Source: Planctomycetota bacterium (GTDB lineage Bacteria > Planctomycetota > PUPC01 > DSUN01). Taken from it: DNA of 21,546 nt. Below the pieces are notes generated by a model, which was given only the letters and a program-made list of their open reading frames with translations, was not told the DNA's origin and searched no databases. The position numbers and the translations under genes are program-made. Position 1 is the stretch's first letter. Each line of letters opens with the position of its first letter. Of this stretch, positions 1 to 7,203 are shown in pieces. The stretch is from positions 1 to 21,546 of the forward strand of contig VGYW01000097.1 of the NCBI GenBank assembly GCA_016872875.1, written 5' to 3'.

Positions 1-1210
1 AGAAAATCCAGGCGAAGGTCACGCAGGCGAAGACGAATGCCCGCTTCACGCCGTCGGGCAGGCGCTCTCGGTAGAAGGCCGTGGCCTCCAGGTTGCGGGT
101 GAGGACTCGATAGGCGGCGTGCAGCGCGCCCCAGATGACAAAGGTCCAGCTCGCGCCGTGCCAGAGGCCGGAGATGACCATCGTGGCGGCCATGTTTACG
201 TGGGTGAGCACCTCGCCCCGCCGGTTGCCGCCGAGCGGGATGTAGATGTAGTCGCGGAACCAGGACGAGAGGCTGATGTGCCAGCGGCGCCAGAAGTCGC
301 CGAAGCCCGTCGCCAGATAGGGGTTGTTGAAGTTCAGGACCAGGCGGATGCCCATCAGGCGCGCGATGCCGCGGGCCATGTCGGTGTAGCCGGCGAAGTC
401 GAAGTAGACCTGCCAGCCGAAGGCCACGGTGGCGAGGATGAGTGCGGGCGCGCCGAACTGGGCGGGCGAGCCGTAGACCTTGTCCACGTAGAGCGCCAGG
501 AAGTCGGCCATCGCCACCTTCTTGAACAGGCCGACGAGGAAGAGCGACAGGCCATCGCCGATGTCCTCGCCCGTGATCGTCCGCCGCGAGCCGAGTTGGC
601 GGAGCAGGTTGCTCGACCGCTCGATCGGCCCGGCGACCAGTTGCGGGAAGAAGCAGACATAGGCGGCGTAGACCAGGAACTGCTTCTCCCGCCGCGCGAT
701 CCCGCGATAGCAGTCTATGATGTAGCTCATTGACTGGAAGGTGTAGAAGGAGATGCCGACGATGAGGAGGGTGGTCTGCGGAGCGAGATGGTAGGGGATG
801 CCGATTGCGGCGAGCAGGTGGTTGATCCGCTCGCTCACGAAGTTCACGTAGCTCAGCACCCCGTTCGGGTCGGGAATCTCCCAGCCCAGCCCGAGGCGCG
901 CAAAGAGGGCGTTGAAATTCTCGACAATGAACCCGCCGTACTTGAAGAAGCCGAGGAGGAAGATATGGTTCCCCACCCCGAGCGCCAGCCACAGCCCGCG
1001 CCGCGGACTCACCTCCATCCGCCACACCACCGCGTAGTCCACCACCGTCGAGTAGATGATGAGGACTAGGAACACCGGGTTCCACGAGGCATAAAAAATG
1101 TAGGACGCCAGGAGGAGCCAGGGCTTCTCGAACCAGGTGCCCCGCGTGAGGACGTAGACCGGGTAGACGATGCAGAAGAAGAGCGCGAAGAGCCAGGTGT
1201 GGAAGAGCAT
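1..1210 (-). CDS. MBOAT-family membrane O-acyltransferase (AlgI-like), C-terminus outside the window
   Basis: I translated the minus strand from the ATG at 1210. The frame stays open to position 1, about 403 residues, so the C-terminus is missing. The protein is strongly hydrophobic with many membrane spans. Its conserved blocks are those of the alginate O-acetyltransferase AlgI/DltB group: FFPQLVAGPIER near residue 195, DFWRRWHISLSSWFRDYIYI with PLGGNR near 310, and GLWHGASWTF near 350. The last holds the histidine regarded as catalytic in MBOAT enzymes. Family members move acetyl groups across the inner membrane onto an exported polysaccharide or cell-wall polymer, usually with a periplasmic SGNH/AlgX-like partner; none is visible here. 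No clear Shine-Dalgarno precedes the start. The upstream gene on the same strand ends at 1361, and the 150-bp gap contains a hairpin repeat. Family assignment is secure; the substrate is unknown. Confidence 0.93.
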   Translation of the reverse strand, partial: MLFHTWLFALFFCIVYPVYVLTRGTWFEKPWLLLASYIFYASWNPVFLVLIIYSTVVDYAVVWRMEVSPRRGLWLALGVGNHIFLLGFFKYGGFIVENFNALFARLGLGWEIPDPNGVLSYVNFVSERINHLLAAIGIPYHLAPQTTLLIVGISFYTFQSMSYIIDCYRGIARREKQFLVYAAYVCFFPQLVAGPIERSSNLLRQLGSRRTITGEDIGDGLSLFLVGLFKKVAMADFLALYVDKVYGSPAQFGAPALILATVAFGWQVYFDFAGYTDMARGIARLMGIRLVLNFNNPYLATGFGDFWRRWHISLSSWFRDYIYIPLGGNRRGEVLTHVNMAATMVISGLWHGASWTFVIWGALHAAYRVLTRNLEATAFYRERLPDGVKRAFVFACVTFAWIF

Positions 1211-1246
1211 GGCACCGACTCAGGGCGACCACTGGCCGCAATGAAA

Positions 1247-1330
1247 GGGGATGATTGGATGGGTGGATGAATGGATGATTGTCTGACAACCATCCAACCA
1301 TCCATTCATCCATTCATCCATTCATCCCCC
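1247..1330. repeat. Inverted repeat with arms of degenerate ATCC/GGAT tetranucleotides
   Basis: The left arm (1247-1280) consists of GGATGAAT-like units and the right arm (1288-1330) of their complement CATCCATT. The two pair imperfectly around a short loop near 1281-1287. It fills the gap between the SUMF1-HDAC gene and the MBOAT gene. It could fold in RNA as a terminator-like or processing hairpin, but there is no U-tract. Confidence 0.8.
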
Positions 1331-1360
1331 GATAAGGAGCGCAGGCAACGACTGAACAAT

Positions 1361-3505
1361 TCACTCCATCAGGACGCGGACGTGTGCTTCGGCGGCGGAG
1401 GCCAGGTTGTCGAGGTTGTAGCCGCCCTCGAAGACTGAGACGAGTCGGCCGCCGCAGCACTTCTCGGCGATGCCCTTCACGATGCGCGTCAGTTCGGCGT
1501 AGCAGGGCGTCGTGACCTTCATCCGCCCCAACAGGTCGCCCTCGTGGGCGTCGAAGCCGCACGAGATGAGGACGAAATCGGGCTTGAAGGCGAGGGCGGC
1601 TGGCCGCAACTGCTCCTCGAATGCCTTCTTGTAGTCGGCGTCGCCCGAGCCGGCGGGGAGCGGGACGTTGAGCTTTGTGCCCACGGCCTTGCCTGTGCCG
1701 CGGTCGGTCGCCAGCCCCGTGCGGGGGTAGAAAGGGTGCTGGTGGACGCTGAAGTAGAAGACAGAGGGGTCGTCGTCGAAGGCGGCCTGGGTGCCGTTGC
1801 CGTGATGGACGTCCCAGTCCACGATGAGCACCTTGGCCAGCTTGTGCTTCTTCTGGAGGTAGCGTGCGGCGATGGCGACGTTGTTGAAGTAGCAGAAGCC
1901 CATCGCCTGGTCGCGGAGGGCGTGGTGGCCTGGGGGGCGGACGGCGCAGTAGGCGTTGCGAATCTTCCCCGCCATCACCGCATCGGTCGCCGCGAGGATG
2001 CCGCCGACGGCGTTGCGGGCGACCTCGAACGTCGCCTTGCACACGGGCGAATCGCGCGTGTCCATGTAGGGGACTTCCTCCTCGCAGCCCTTCTTGAGCC
2101 GTTCCAGGTATTGCTCGGAGTGAATGGCGGTGATCCATTCGATGGCGGCGGGTGCGGGCTTGATGGGAACCAGTTGCTCCAGGATGCCCTTCTGCTTGAG
2201 CCGCTCCACCATCGCCGTGAGCCGCTCGGGCCGGTCGGGGTGGCCTGGCCCGGTCTTGTGCTGGAGATAGATGTCGCCATACAGCAAACCCGTCCGTCGC
2301 CCCGCATCCCCCTTCTCTCCCTCAGCCCCCGCCGCACCCTGTAACACTGTCATTCTGAGCTTGCCGAAGAACCTTTCAGGGGAGCAGTCCACGGCCAGGA
2401 GAGCCAGCTCCATAGGCACGGTCAACTGCCCTGAAATGTCCCTCGACAGGCTCGGAATGACAGAAGGGTGGAGCGATGTGCCGGTGATTGTCGCGCTTTC
2501 GCGCGAAAGCGCGACGGTCCCTGAGGCGGCCTTCGGCCTGCGCACGCAACGGAAGCCGACCGCGTCGTCGCTGAAGCAGGCATCCTGCATGCCGGGGGCC
2601 TGGCCCACGCGATAGGCCGAGCGGCAGGCGTCGGGGCTGGAGTTCCAGGCTCCGCCGCGCAGGACGTGGAGCTTGCCCTTGGTTGGGCCGGTCGGGTTCC
2701 GCTCGGGGCTGGCCGCGTAGTAGCCCTTGTCGTAGACGTCGTTGCACCACTCGGCGACGTTTCCGAGCATATCGTGGAGGCCCCAGGGGTTGGCTCGCTT
2801 TTCGCCCACGGGGTGGGTGCGCTTGGCCGAGTTGGCGGCGAACCAGGCGTGGTCCGCGAGGAGACGCGGGTCGCTGCCGAAGGGGTAATCGCCGCTCGTC
2901 CCGGCGCGGCAGGCGTACTCCCACTCGGCCTCGGTGGGCAGGCGGTAGCCGTCGGACGCGAAGTCGCACCTCACGGCATCCGGGTCGTAGCAGGGGGTCA
3001 GCCCTTCTGCCCGCGAGCGGGCGTTGCAGTAGAGCGCCGCGTCGCCCCAGTTCACCATCTCGACGGGCAGCTTGTCGCCCTTGAAGTGCGCAGGGTCGGC
3101 GAGGATGGCCCGCTTGTACTGCTCCTGCGTGACCTCCGTGCGGTCAATCAGGAAGGTGTCCACCCACACCTTGTGGACCGGCTGCTCGTCGGCGTCGCCC
3201 GTGCGGCTGCCCATCTCGAACCACCCGCCCGGGATGGCGACCATCTCGACGCCGGACTTTGTGGTGACAACCTCGGGGTTGGCGGCAGAAGGCGCCTCGG
3301 CCCGTTCGCAGGAGGCGAGCGCAACCGTGGCGGCGGCCAGGAGCGCCGCCCAGTCCGCGGCCCGAGAACCAGGCGTTTTGCCGCGGCGTGAGCGTCCGCC
3401 AGGCAGAATTACGGAGTTGTTCAACTCCGTAACGCTCGTCACCGAGGACGGAGCCAACCGCTCGGACAGCGCCACGGTGCTCAGAACGGGGAGTGGCGTT
3501 CTCAT
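1361..3505 (-). CDS. Lipoprotein-type fusion: SUMF1/FGE-like domain plus histone-deacetylase-fold domain
   Basis: The start is placed at the ATG at 3505, whose ATGA overlaps the stop of the preceding small ORF (714 residues). A hydrophobic stretch ends in the lipobox-like LASC, with Cys at about residue 66. A SUMF1/formylglycine-generating-enzyme-like domain follows (about 84-323), marked by AIPGGWFEMGS, YRLPTEAEWEYA, GNVAEWC and VLRGGAW, and ending in GFRCVR. After a linker of about 80 residues comes a complete class II/AcuC-like HDAC domain (about 405-714). It has RPPGHHA, DWDVHHGNGTQ, SCGFDAHEGD and FEGGYNL, so the zinc ligands and the catalytic His pair are present. HDAC-fold enzymes remove acetyl groups from lysines, polyamines or acetoin-related substrates. 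The SUMF1-like part has Ser at the first position of the FGE active-site Cys pair, so formylglycine activity is unlikely. A fusion on an exported lipoprotein is odd; separate initiation of the HDAC part (for example the TTG near 2287) cannot be excluded. Confidence 0.88.
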   Translation of the reverse strand: MRTPLPVLSTVALSERLAPSSVTSVTELNNSVILPGGRSRRGKTPGSRAADWAALLAAATVALASCERAEAPSAANPEVVTTKSGVEMVAIPGGWFEMGSRTGDADEQPVHKVWVDTFLIDRTEVTQEQYKRAILADPAHFKGDKLPVEMVNWGDAALYCNARSRAEGLTPCYDPDAVRCDFASDGYRLPTEAEWEYACRAGTSGDYPFGSDPRLLADHAWFAANSAKRTHPVGEKRANPWGLHDMLGNVAEWCNDVYDKGYYAASPERNPTGPTKGKLHVLRGGAWNSSPDACRSAYRVGQAPGMQDACFSDDAVGFRCVRRPKAASGTVALSRESATITGTSLHPSVIPSLSRDISGQLTVPMELALLAVDCSPERFFGKLRMTVLQGAAGAEGEKGDAGRRTGLLYGDIYLQHKTGPGHPDRPERLTAMVERLKQKGILEQLVPIKPAPAAIEWITAIHSEQYLERLKKGCEEEVPYMDTRDSPVCKATFEVARNAVGGILAATDAVMAGKIRNAYCAVRPPGHHALRDQAMGFCYFNNVAIAARYLQKKHKLAKVLIVDWDVHHGNGTQAAFDDDPSVFYFSVHQHPFYPRTGLATDRGTGKAVGTKLNVPLPAGSGDADYKKAFEEQLRPAALAFKPDFVLISCGFDAHEGDLLGRMKVTTPCYAELTRIVKGIAEKCCGGRLVSVFEGGYNLDNLASAAEAHVRVLME
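2347..2463. repeat. Dispersed-type palindromic repeat inside the SUMF1-HDAC coding region
   Basis: The left arm 2347-2388 (begins CTGTCATTCTGAGC) and right arm 2425-2463 (ends CTCGGAATGACAG) are imperfect reverse complements about 40 nt long. It resembles the CTGAGC...GCTCAG-type palindromic repeats common between genes in many bacterial genomes. Here it is read in frame and encodes most of the interdomain linker. Confidence 0.85.
2490..2515. repeat. Perfect 26-bp palindrome in the linker coding region
   Basis: Thirteen bases starting GTCGCGCTTTCGC are followed directly by their exact reverse complement. It encodes the VALSRESA stretch just after the SUMF1-like domain and lies 27 bp from the larger palindromic repeat. 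Confidence 0.9.
3409..3432. repeat. 24-bp palindrome, copy 1
   Basis: Eleven-base arms (TTACGGAGTTG and its complement) surround a central TT. This is the copy inside the leader of the SUMF1-HDAC gene. Its outer bases have changed relative to the other two copies, shortening the symmetry. Confidence 0.85.
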
Positions 3506-3804
3506 CTCGCCTCTGGTTTCGCGGGAACCCAGGCGGGCTCCCTGCTGCACTGGCTGTCGGTGGTGGTCCGAATCCGGCGGCCCCTCTTGGAGGCGGCGCC
3601 GAGGCAGATGTGCCAGCCCTCTGCCGCCGCGGCGGCCAGGAGCGCCGCCCAGTCCGTGGCCCGAGAACCAGGCGTTTTGCCGCGGCGTGAGCGTCCGCCA
3701 GGCAGAATTACGGAGTTGTTCAACTCCGTAATTCTCGTCACCGAGGACGGAGCCAACCGCTCGGACAGCGCCACGGTGCTCAGAACGGGGAGTGGCGTTC
3801 TCAT
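3502..3804 (-). CDS. Chimeric 100-residue ORF made by the tandem duplication (second in series)
   Basis: The frame begins MRTPLPV at 3804, with its ATG overlapping the previous stop (ATGA). It carries the leader of the SUMF1-HDAC protein including WAALLAAA, then switches to a copy of the PD40 protein's tail (AEGWHICLG...WVPAKPEAR). It ends in a TGA that overlaps the ATG of the SUMF1-HDAC gene. It is thus a leader-tail chimera, not a recognised family. Its C-terminal half differs from the true tail at about a third of positions or more, yet the frame is intact. It may be translated through coupling, or be a non-functional by-product. Confidence 0.4.
   Translation of the reverse strand: MRTPLPVLSTVALSERLAPSSVTRITELNNSVILPGGRSRRGKTPGSRATDWAALLAAAAAEGWHICLGAASKRGRRIRTTTDSQCSREPAWVPAKPEAR
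3705..3734. repeat. 30-bp palindrome, copy 2
   Basis: Perfect 14-base arms (GAATTACGGAGTTG and its complement) surround a central TT. It lies within the first small chimeric ORF's neighbouring unit of the tandem array. It is symmetric enough to be a protein-binding site or a DNA/RNA hairpin; no U-tract follows. Confidence 0.9.
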
Positions 3805-4103
3805 CTCGCCTCTCGCCTTGCCGGAACCCAATCGGGCTCCTTGTTGCACAGGCCGTCGGTGGTGGTCCGAATCCGGCGGCCCCTCTTGGAGGCGGCGCCG
3901 AGGCAGATGTGCCAGCCCTCTGCCGCCGCGGCAGCCAGGAGCGCCGCCCAGTCCGCGGCCCGAGAACCAGGCGTTTTGCCGCGGCGTGAGCGTCGGCCAG
4001 GCAGAATTACGGAGTTGTTCAACTCCGTAATTCTCGTCACCGAGGACGGACCCGGCCGCTCGTGCGGCGCCCCGGTGCTCGGAACGGGGAGTGGCGTTCT
4101 CAT
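3801..4103 (-). CDS. Chimeric 100-residue ORF made by the tandem duplication (first in series)
   Basis: The ATG at 4103 overlaps the stop of the PD40/TolB-like gene as ATGA, and the TGA at 3801-3803 overlaps the next ATG at 3804. The product starts MRTPLPVPS, includes the hydrophobic WAALLAAAAAEGW, and ends in a near copy of the PD40 tail (GLCNKEPDWVPARREAR). The last 17 residues match the real tail exactly. Length is 303 nt, i.e. 299 + 4, so the duplication kept both the frame and the 4-nt overlap. Whether it is made is unknown. Confidence 0.42.
   Translation of the reverse strand: MRTPLPVPSTGAPHERPGPSSVTRITELNNSVILPGRRSRRGKTPGSRAADWAALLAAAAAEGWHICLGAASKRGRRIRTTTDGLCNKEPDWVPARREAR
4004..4033. 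repeat. 30-bp palindrome, copy 3
   Basis: Same sequence and symmetry as the copy at 3705-3734. It lies 70 bp past the stop of the PD40/TolB-like gene on the minus strand, so it could also act as a 3' hairpin for that transcript. Confidence 0.9.
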
Positions 4104-5158
4104 CTCGCCTCTCGCCTCGCCGGAACCCAATCGGGCTCCTTGTTGCACAAGCCATCGCTGGTGATCTGAATCCAGCGGTCTTTCCTGGAGGCGTCGCCGA
4201 CGCAGATGTTCCAGCCCTCGGCCCTGATGCCGATCATTTCGGGGGCGAAGCCGAGCTTCTTGTGGGCCGGGCCGCGGCTGAAGGCCACGTGCTTGCCGTC
4301 GGGCGAGAGGTCAACATGGTATATCTTGATCGGCTCGCGGCTGGTCGCCACGTCGCGTGGCTTCACTGCCCTGGGCTCTGGGCCGCTGAGGTCGAAGTCG
4401 GCGATGCGGAGCGCCCAGTCGCTCGCGCCCCAGGCCACCTGCCTGCCGTCGGCGCTGAAGTCGGGACGGCAGCCCGGCAGTTGGAGGTTGACGACCTTCA
4501 TCCCGCTCCCTTCGATGGCGAGGATGGCGTGCTTGAAGCCCATGCCCGCGTGGACGGTTGAGATGAACCACTTGTCGTCAGGCGCGGCGGCGATGTTGTA
4601 GAGGTGGTGGATGCCCTTGTTCGCGTGCTCTTTGTGGGTGGCGGTCTTGAGGTCGTAGACGACGACGCCCTTGGTTGCGTAGTCGAGGGGGGTGAACTTG
4701 CCGAATTCGCTCTTGAGGTAGACGATGCCCGAGCCGTCGCCCGTCCAGCACGGCTCGCGTCCGCCCTTTGCCACGAGCGTGCGGCCGGTGCCGTCCATAT
4801 TCATGAACCAGACGCTTCGGACCGTGGCCTCGCCCTTCCCTTCATCGGTGCCGAAGCAGACCTTCGAGCCGTCGGGCGAGACGTGTGGGTAGAGCTCATT
4901 CGCGTCGGGCGTCTTTGTCAGGTTCGCAGGCTCCGAGCCATCCGCATTCACCATGAACAGCTCCCAGTTGTTCTCGCGGAAGGTCTCGAAGACGATCTTG
5001 AATGGGACCTTCTTCAGCTCGGCCCGGAACTCCGCCTCCTGCTCGGCATTGAGGGGCGGCACGGGCGGCGGCTTCTCCTCTTTCCTCTTCTCAGCCTCCG
5101 CGGCCAGGGCCGCGGTCACAAAGAGAGCGAGAGCGGCGATTGGCATCCCTGACCTCAT
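4100..5158 (-). CDS. Secreted PD40/TolB-like beta-propeller protein
   Basis: The start is the ATG at 5158 (352 residues). It is preceded by AAGGAG nine bases upstream and begins a clean signal peptide, MRSGMPIAALALFVTAALAA. The upstream in-frame extension to 5296 would run through the promoter and is rejected. After a charged, proline-rich stretch come several PD40 blades: NADGSEPANLT, VSPDGSKVCFGTDEG, NMDGTGRTLV, FSADGRQVAWG and DLSPDGKHVAFSRG. Such propellers are periplasmic or surface binding scaffolds (as in TolB); no catalytic residues are expected. The last ~40 residues (AEGWNICVG...WVPARREAR) have been copied into the tandem array downstream. Its stop overlaps the next ATG as ATGA, implying an operon with the following ORFs. 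The exact ligand or partner cannot be told. Confidence 0.88.
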   Translation of the reverse strand: MRSGMPIAALALFVTAALAAEAEKRKEEKPPPVPPLNAEQEAEFRAELKKVPFKIVFETFRENNWELFMVNADGSEPANLTKTPDANELYPHVSPDGSKVCFGTDEGKGEATVRSVWFMNMDGTGRTLVAKGGREPCWTGDGSGIVYLKSEFGKFTPLDYATKGVVVYDLKTATHKEHANKGIHHLYNIAAAPDDKWFISTVHAGMGFKHAILAIEGSGMKVVNLQLPGCRPDFSADGRQVAWGASDWALRIADFDLSGPEPRAVKPRDVATSREPIKIYHVDLSPDGKHVAFSRGPAHKKLGFAPEMIGIRAEGWNICVGDASRKDRWIQITSDGLCNKEPDWVPARREAR

Positions 5159-5216
5159 GGCGTCCGACTCCTTGCCTTGACGTCTCCCAGCGAAACTGCG
5201 ATACTGCCATGGAGAC

Positions 5217-5245
5217 AGTATAGGTAGAGTCTGCATACCAATCAA
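5217..5245 (-). promoter_or_regulatory. Sigma70-like promoter for the PD40/TolB-like operon
   Basis: On the minus strand TTGATT (5245-5240) is followed after exactly 17 bases by TATACT (5222-5217). This predicts a start near 5209 and a ~50-nt leader with a good ribosome-binding site. A partial dyad, ATACTG...CAGTAT (5201-5222), overlaps the -10 box and could be an operator. Confidence 0.65.
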
Positions 5246-5313
5246 GGCGGCTTTAGGAGCGTACACCCTGTTGTGGGACTGTCGTCTGTTTCCCAAGCTC
5301 CGAACGGAGCGTA

Positions 5314-5484
5314 CTATATCAGCCCAGGGCGAAGCCCTGGGAGAGACGAGCGGTCCAATCCAGCCCTGTAGGGGCGTACTATCCCCCGCAGGTGCGACAT
5401 GGCGCCCGGACCACGTAGTACGCCCCTTCAGGGCTGATATGGGCGTCCCGTCTCTTCCCAGGGCTTCGCCCTGGGCTGTTATAG
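5314..5484. repeat. Nested palindromic element, copy A
   Basis: The outer arms 5314-5348 and 5444-5484 are reverse complements. Each contains its own hairpin, CCCAGGGCGAAGCCCTGGG. An inner pair (5361-5380 and 5417-5435, CAGCCCTGTAGGGGCG-like) also pairs. The whole can fold as one long stem or as several small ones. It occupies the divergent region between the PD40 gene and the fucosidase, and reads without a stop into the fucosidase frame. A second copy lies at 20330-20540. Confidence 0.88.
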
Positions 5485-5510
5485 CACGCCCCTGTTGGGG
5501 CTCCCGACAT

Positions 5511-7193
5511 GTGGGCCACTACTGCGCCCTGTTGTTCGGGCTGGCCATCGTGTTGGGGTCAGGGGCTGTTGCCGGCGAACTGGAAAAGGGCTACCTCAAG
5601 GCCACGCCGGACGCCATGCAGTGGTGGACAGAGGCGCGATTCGGCGTCTTCATCTGCTGGGGGCCGGTGAGCCTGAAGGGGGTCGAGATCGGCTGGGGAC
5701 GCGGCAAGGCCCGGCCCGACCAGAAGCAGGGGGGCGGCGGCTCCGTCCCCGCCGAGGTCTACGACAACCTCTACAAGGAGTGGAACCCGACCCTCTTCAA
5801 CGCGAGGGAGTGGATTGACGTTGTGAAGGCGGCGGGGGCGAGATACGTGATCTTCCTGATCAAGCACCACGACGGCTTTTGCCTGTTCGACACGAAGCTG
5901 ACGGACTACAGGATCACCAGTCCCCTGTCGCCCTTCCGCCGCGACATAGGGACGGAGATCGCCGAGGCGTGTCGAGCGGCGGACATCAAGCTCTTCTGGT
6001 ACTACTCGCAGCCCGATTGGCATCACGCCGACTATCGCACCGCCAACCACGCCCGCTACATCGCCTATCTCCACGGCCAGCTCCGCGAGCTGTGCACAAA
6101 CTACGGGAGGATTGACGGCATCTGGTTCGACGGCCTGGGCGGGAGCGCGAAGGACTGGGATGCCGAGCCGCTCTTCCGGCTCATCCGCGAGCTCCAGCCC
6201 CACGCCCTCATCAACAACCGTTGCGGCTTGCCCGGCGACTTCGACACCCCCGAGCAGGTCATCGGCCGCTTCCAGACCCATCGCCCCTGGGAGAGCTGCA
6301 TCACCCTCGGCACCCAATGGGCGTGGAAGCCCAATGACCGCATCAAGAGCCTGAAGGAGTGCATTGACATCCTGGTCCGCTGCGCTGGGGGCGATGGCAA
6401 TCTGGCGCTCAACACAAACCCCATGCCCGATGGGCGGATCGAGCCGCGCCAGGCCGAACGCTTCCGCGAGCTCGGCGCCTGGCTCAAGCTGTACGGCGAG
6501 AGCATCTACGGCACCCGCGGCGGCCCCTTCAAGCCCGCCCCCTGGGGCGCCGCCACGTGCAAGGGCAACACCATCTACCTCCACGTCCTCAGGTGGCAGC
6601 ACGACATCCTCACGCTCCCGACCATTCCGCGAAAAGTCGTCGCCAGCCGCATCCTCACCGGCGGCACCGCGAGGGTGACGCAGACAGAGGCGGGCATCGA
6701 GCTATCCGTGCCAGAGGCGCAGCGGCAGGAGCTCGACACGATCATCGCCCTGGAGCTCGACGGGCCGGCCTTCGAGATCAAGCCCGTCGCGGCGGCCTCC
6801 GGCTCCCTCGCCATGGGCAAGAAGGCCAGGGCATCCAACGTCTTCCGCAACCAGGCCGAGTTCAGCCCCGACAAGGCATTCGACGACGACCCCGACACTC
6901 GCTGGGGCTGCGATTGGGGCACCAAGGGAGCCTGGCTGGAGGTTGACCTCGAGAAGCCCGCCACCTTCGCCCGCGCCTTCCTCAGCGAACCCTACGGCCG
7001 CGTCCGCCAGTTCGAGCTCCAGTGCCGCGACGCCGAGGCCGACGCCTGGCGCACCTTCCACCGCGGCACCACGATCGGCGAGGGCCTGAACGTTAGGTTC
7101 GAGCCCGTCACCGCCCGCTTCCTGCGCCTGGCCCTCAAGACCATCGAGGGTCCATCAATCTGGGAGTTCCAGCTCTTTCCCCCGAAGCCGTGA
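5511..7193 (+). CDS. Secreted GH29 alpha-L-fucosidase with C-terminal F5/8 type C (discoidin) domain
   Basis: The start is set at the GTG at 5511, which begins a signal peptide (CALLFGLAIVLGSGAVAG) after element A. The longer in-frame extension to 5271 is only translated repeat. Of 560 residues, about 35-370 form a GH29 barrel. It has the typical opening WWTEARFGVFICWGP, the KHHDGF motif (His 119-120), and GIWFDG with Asp 207 as the expected nucleophile of this retaining family. Residues ~430-560 form a discoidin/F5-8C carbohydrate-binding module (AFDDDPDTRWG, WLEVDL, ARFLRLAL). The enzyme would release L-fucose from glycans outside the cytoplasm. Ten bases after its stop the BNR gene begins, so the two form an operon. 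No confident promoter was found; element A occupies the upstream region. Confidence 0.92.
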   Translation: MGHYCALLFGLAIVLGSGAVAGELEKGYLKATPDAMQWWTEARFGVFICWGPVSLKGVEIGWGRGKARPDQKQGGGGSVPAEVYDNLYKEWNPTLFNAREWIDVVKAAGARYVIFLIKHHDGFCLFDTKLTDYRITSPLSPFRRDIGTEIAEACRAADIKLFWYYSQPDWHHADYRTANHARYIAYLHGQLRELCTNYGRIDGIWFDGLGGSAKDWDAEPLFRLIRELQPHALINNRCGLPGDFDTPEQVIGRFQTHRPWESCITLGTQWAWKPNDRIKSLKECIDILVRCAGGDGNLALNTNPMPDGRIEPRQAERFRELGAWLKLYGESIYGTRGGPFKPAPWGAATCKGNTIYLHVLRWQHDILTLPTIPRKVVASRILTGGTARVTQTEAGIELSVPEAQRQELDTIIALELDGPAFEIKPVAAASGSLAMGKKARASNVFRNQAEFSPDKAFDDDPDTRWGCDWGTKGAWLEVDLEKPATFARAFLSEPYGRVRQFELQCRDAEADAWRTFHRGTTIGEGLNVRFEPVTARFLRLALKTIEGPSIWEFQLFPPKP

Positions 7194-7203
7194 GGAGACA
7201 CCG

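Larger units (their letters stand above)
3331..4221. repeat. Three tandem copies of a 299-bp gene-junction unit
   Basis: The period of 299 bp is fixed by identical landmarks at 3411/3710/4009 (ACGGAGTTG) and 3503/3802/4101 (CATCTCGCC). Read on the minus strand, each unit holds the last ~40 codons of the PD40/TolB-like gene, its TGA overlapping an ATG, and the first ~58 codons of the downstream lipoprotein gene. The copies are highly similar but not identical. The outer edges diverge inside the two flanking genes, so the array arose by duplication across the junction of two overlapping genes. Confidence 0.93.

Noticed and set aside
119..733. Plus-strand open frame of about 200 codons antisense to the MBOAT gene
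   Set aside because: Shadow frame of GC-rich coding DNA. The minus strand encodes a clear MBOAT protein through the same bases.
1544..3391. Long plus-strand open frames antisense to the SUMF1-HDAC gene
   Set aside because: They match no recognisable family and lie wholly opposite strongly supported domains.
3331..4221. The tandem array as a CRISPR or other short-spacer array
   Set aside because: The units are 299 bp of protein-coding junction sequence with no short repeat/spacer pattern.
5271..5510. In-frame N-terminal extension of the fucosidase beginning at ATG 5271
   Set aside because: It is the translation of nested palindromic element A. A proper signal peptide begins only at the GTG at 5511.
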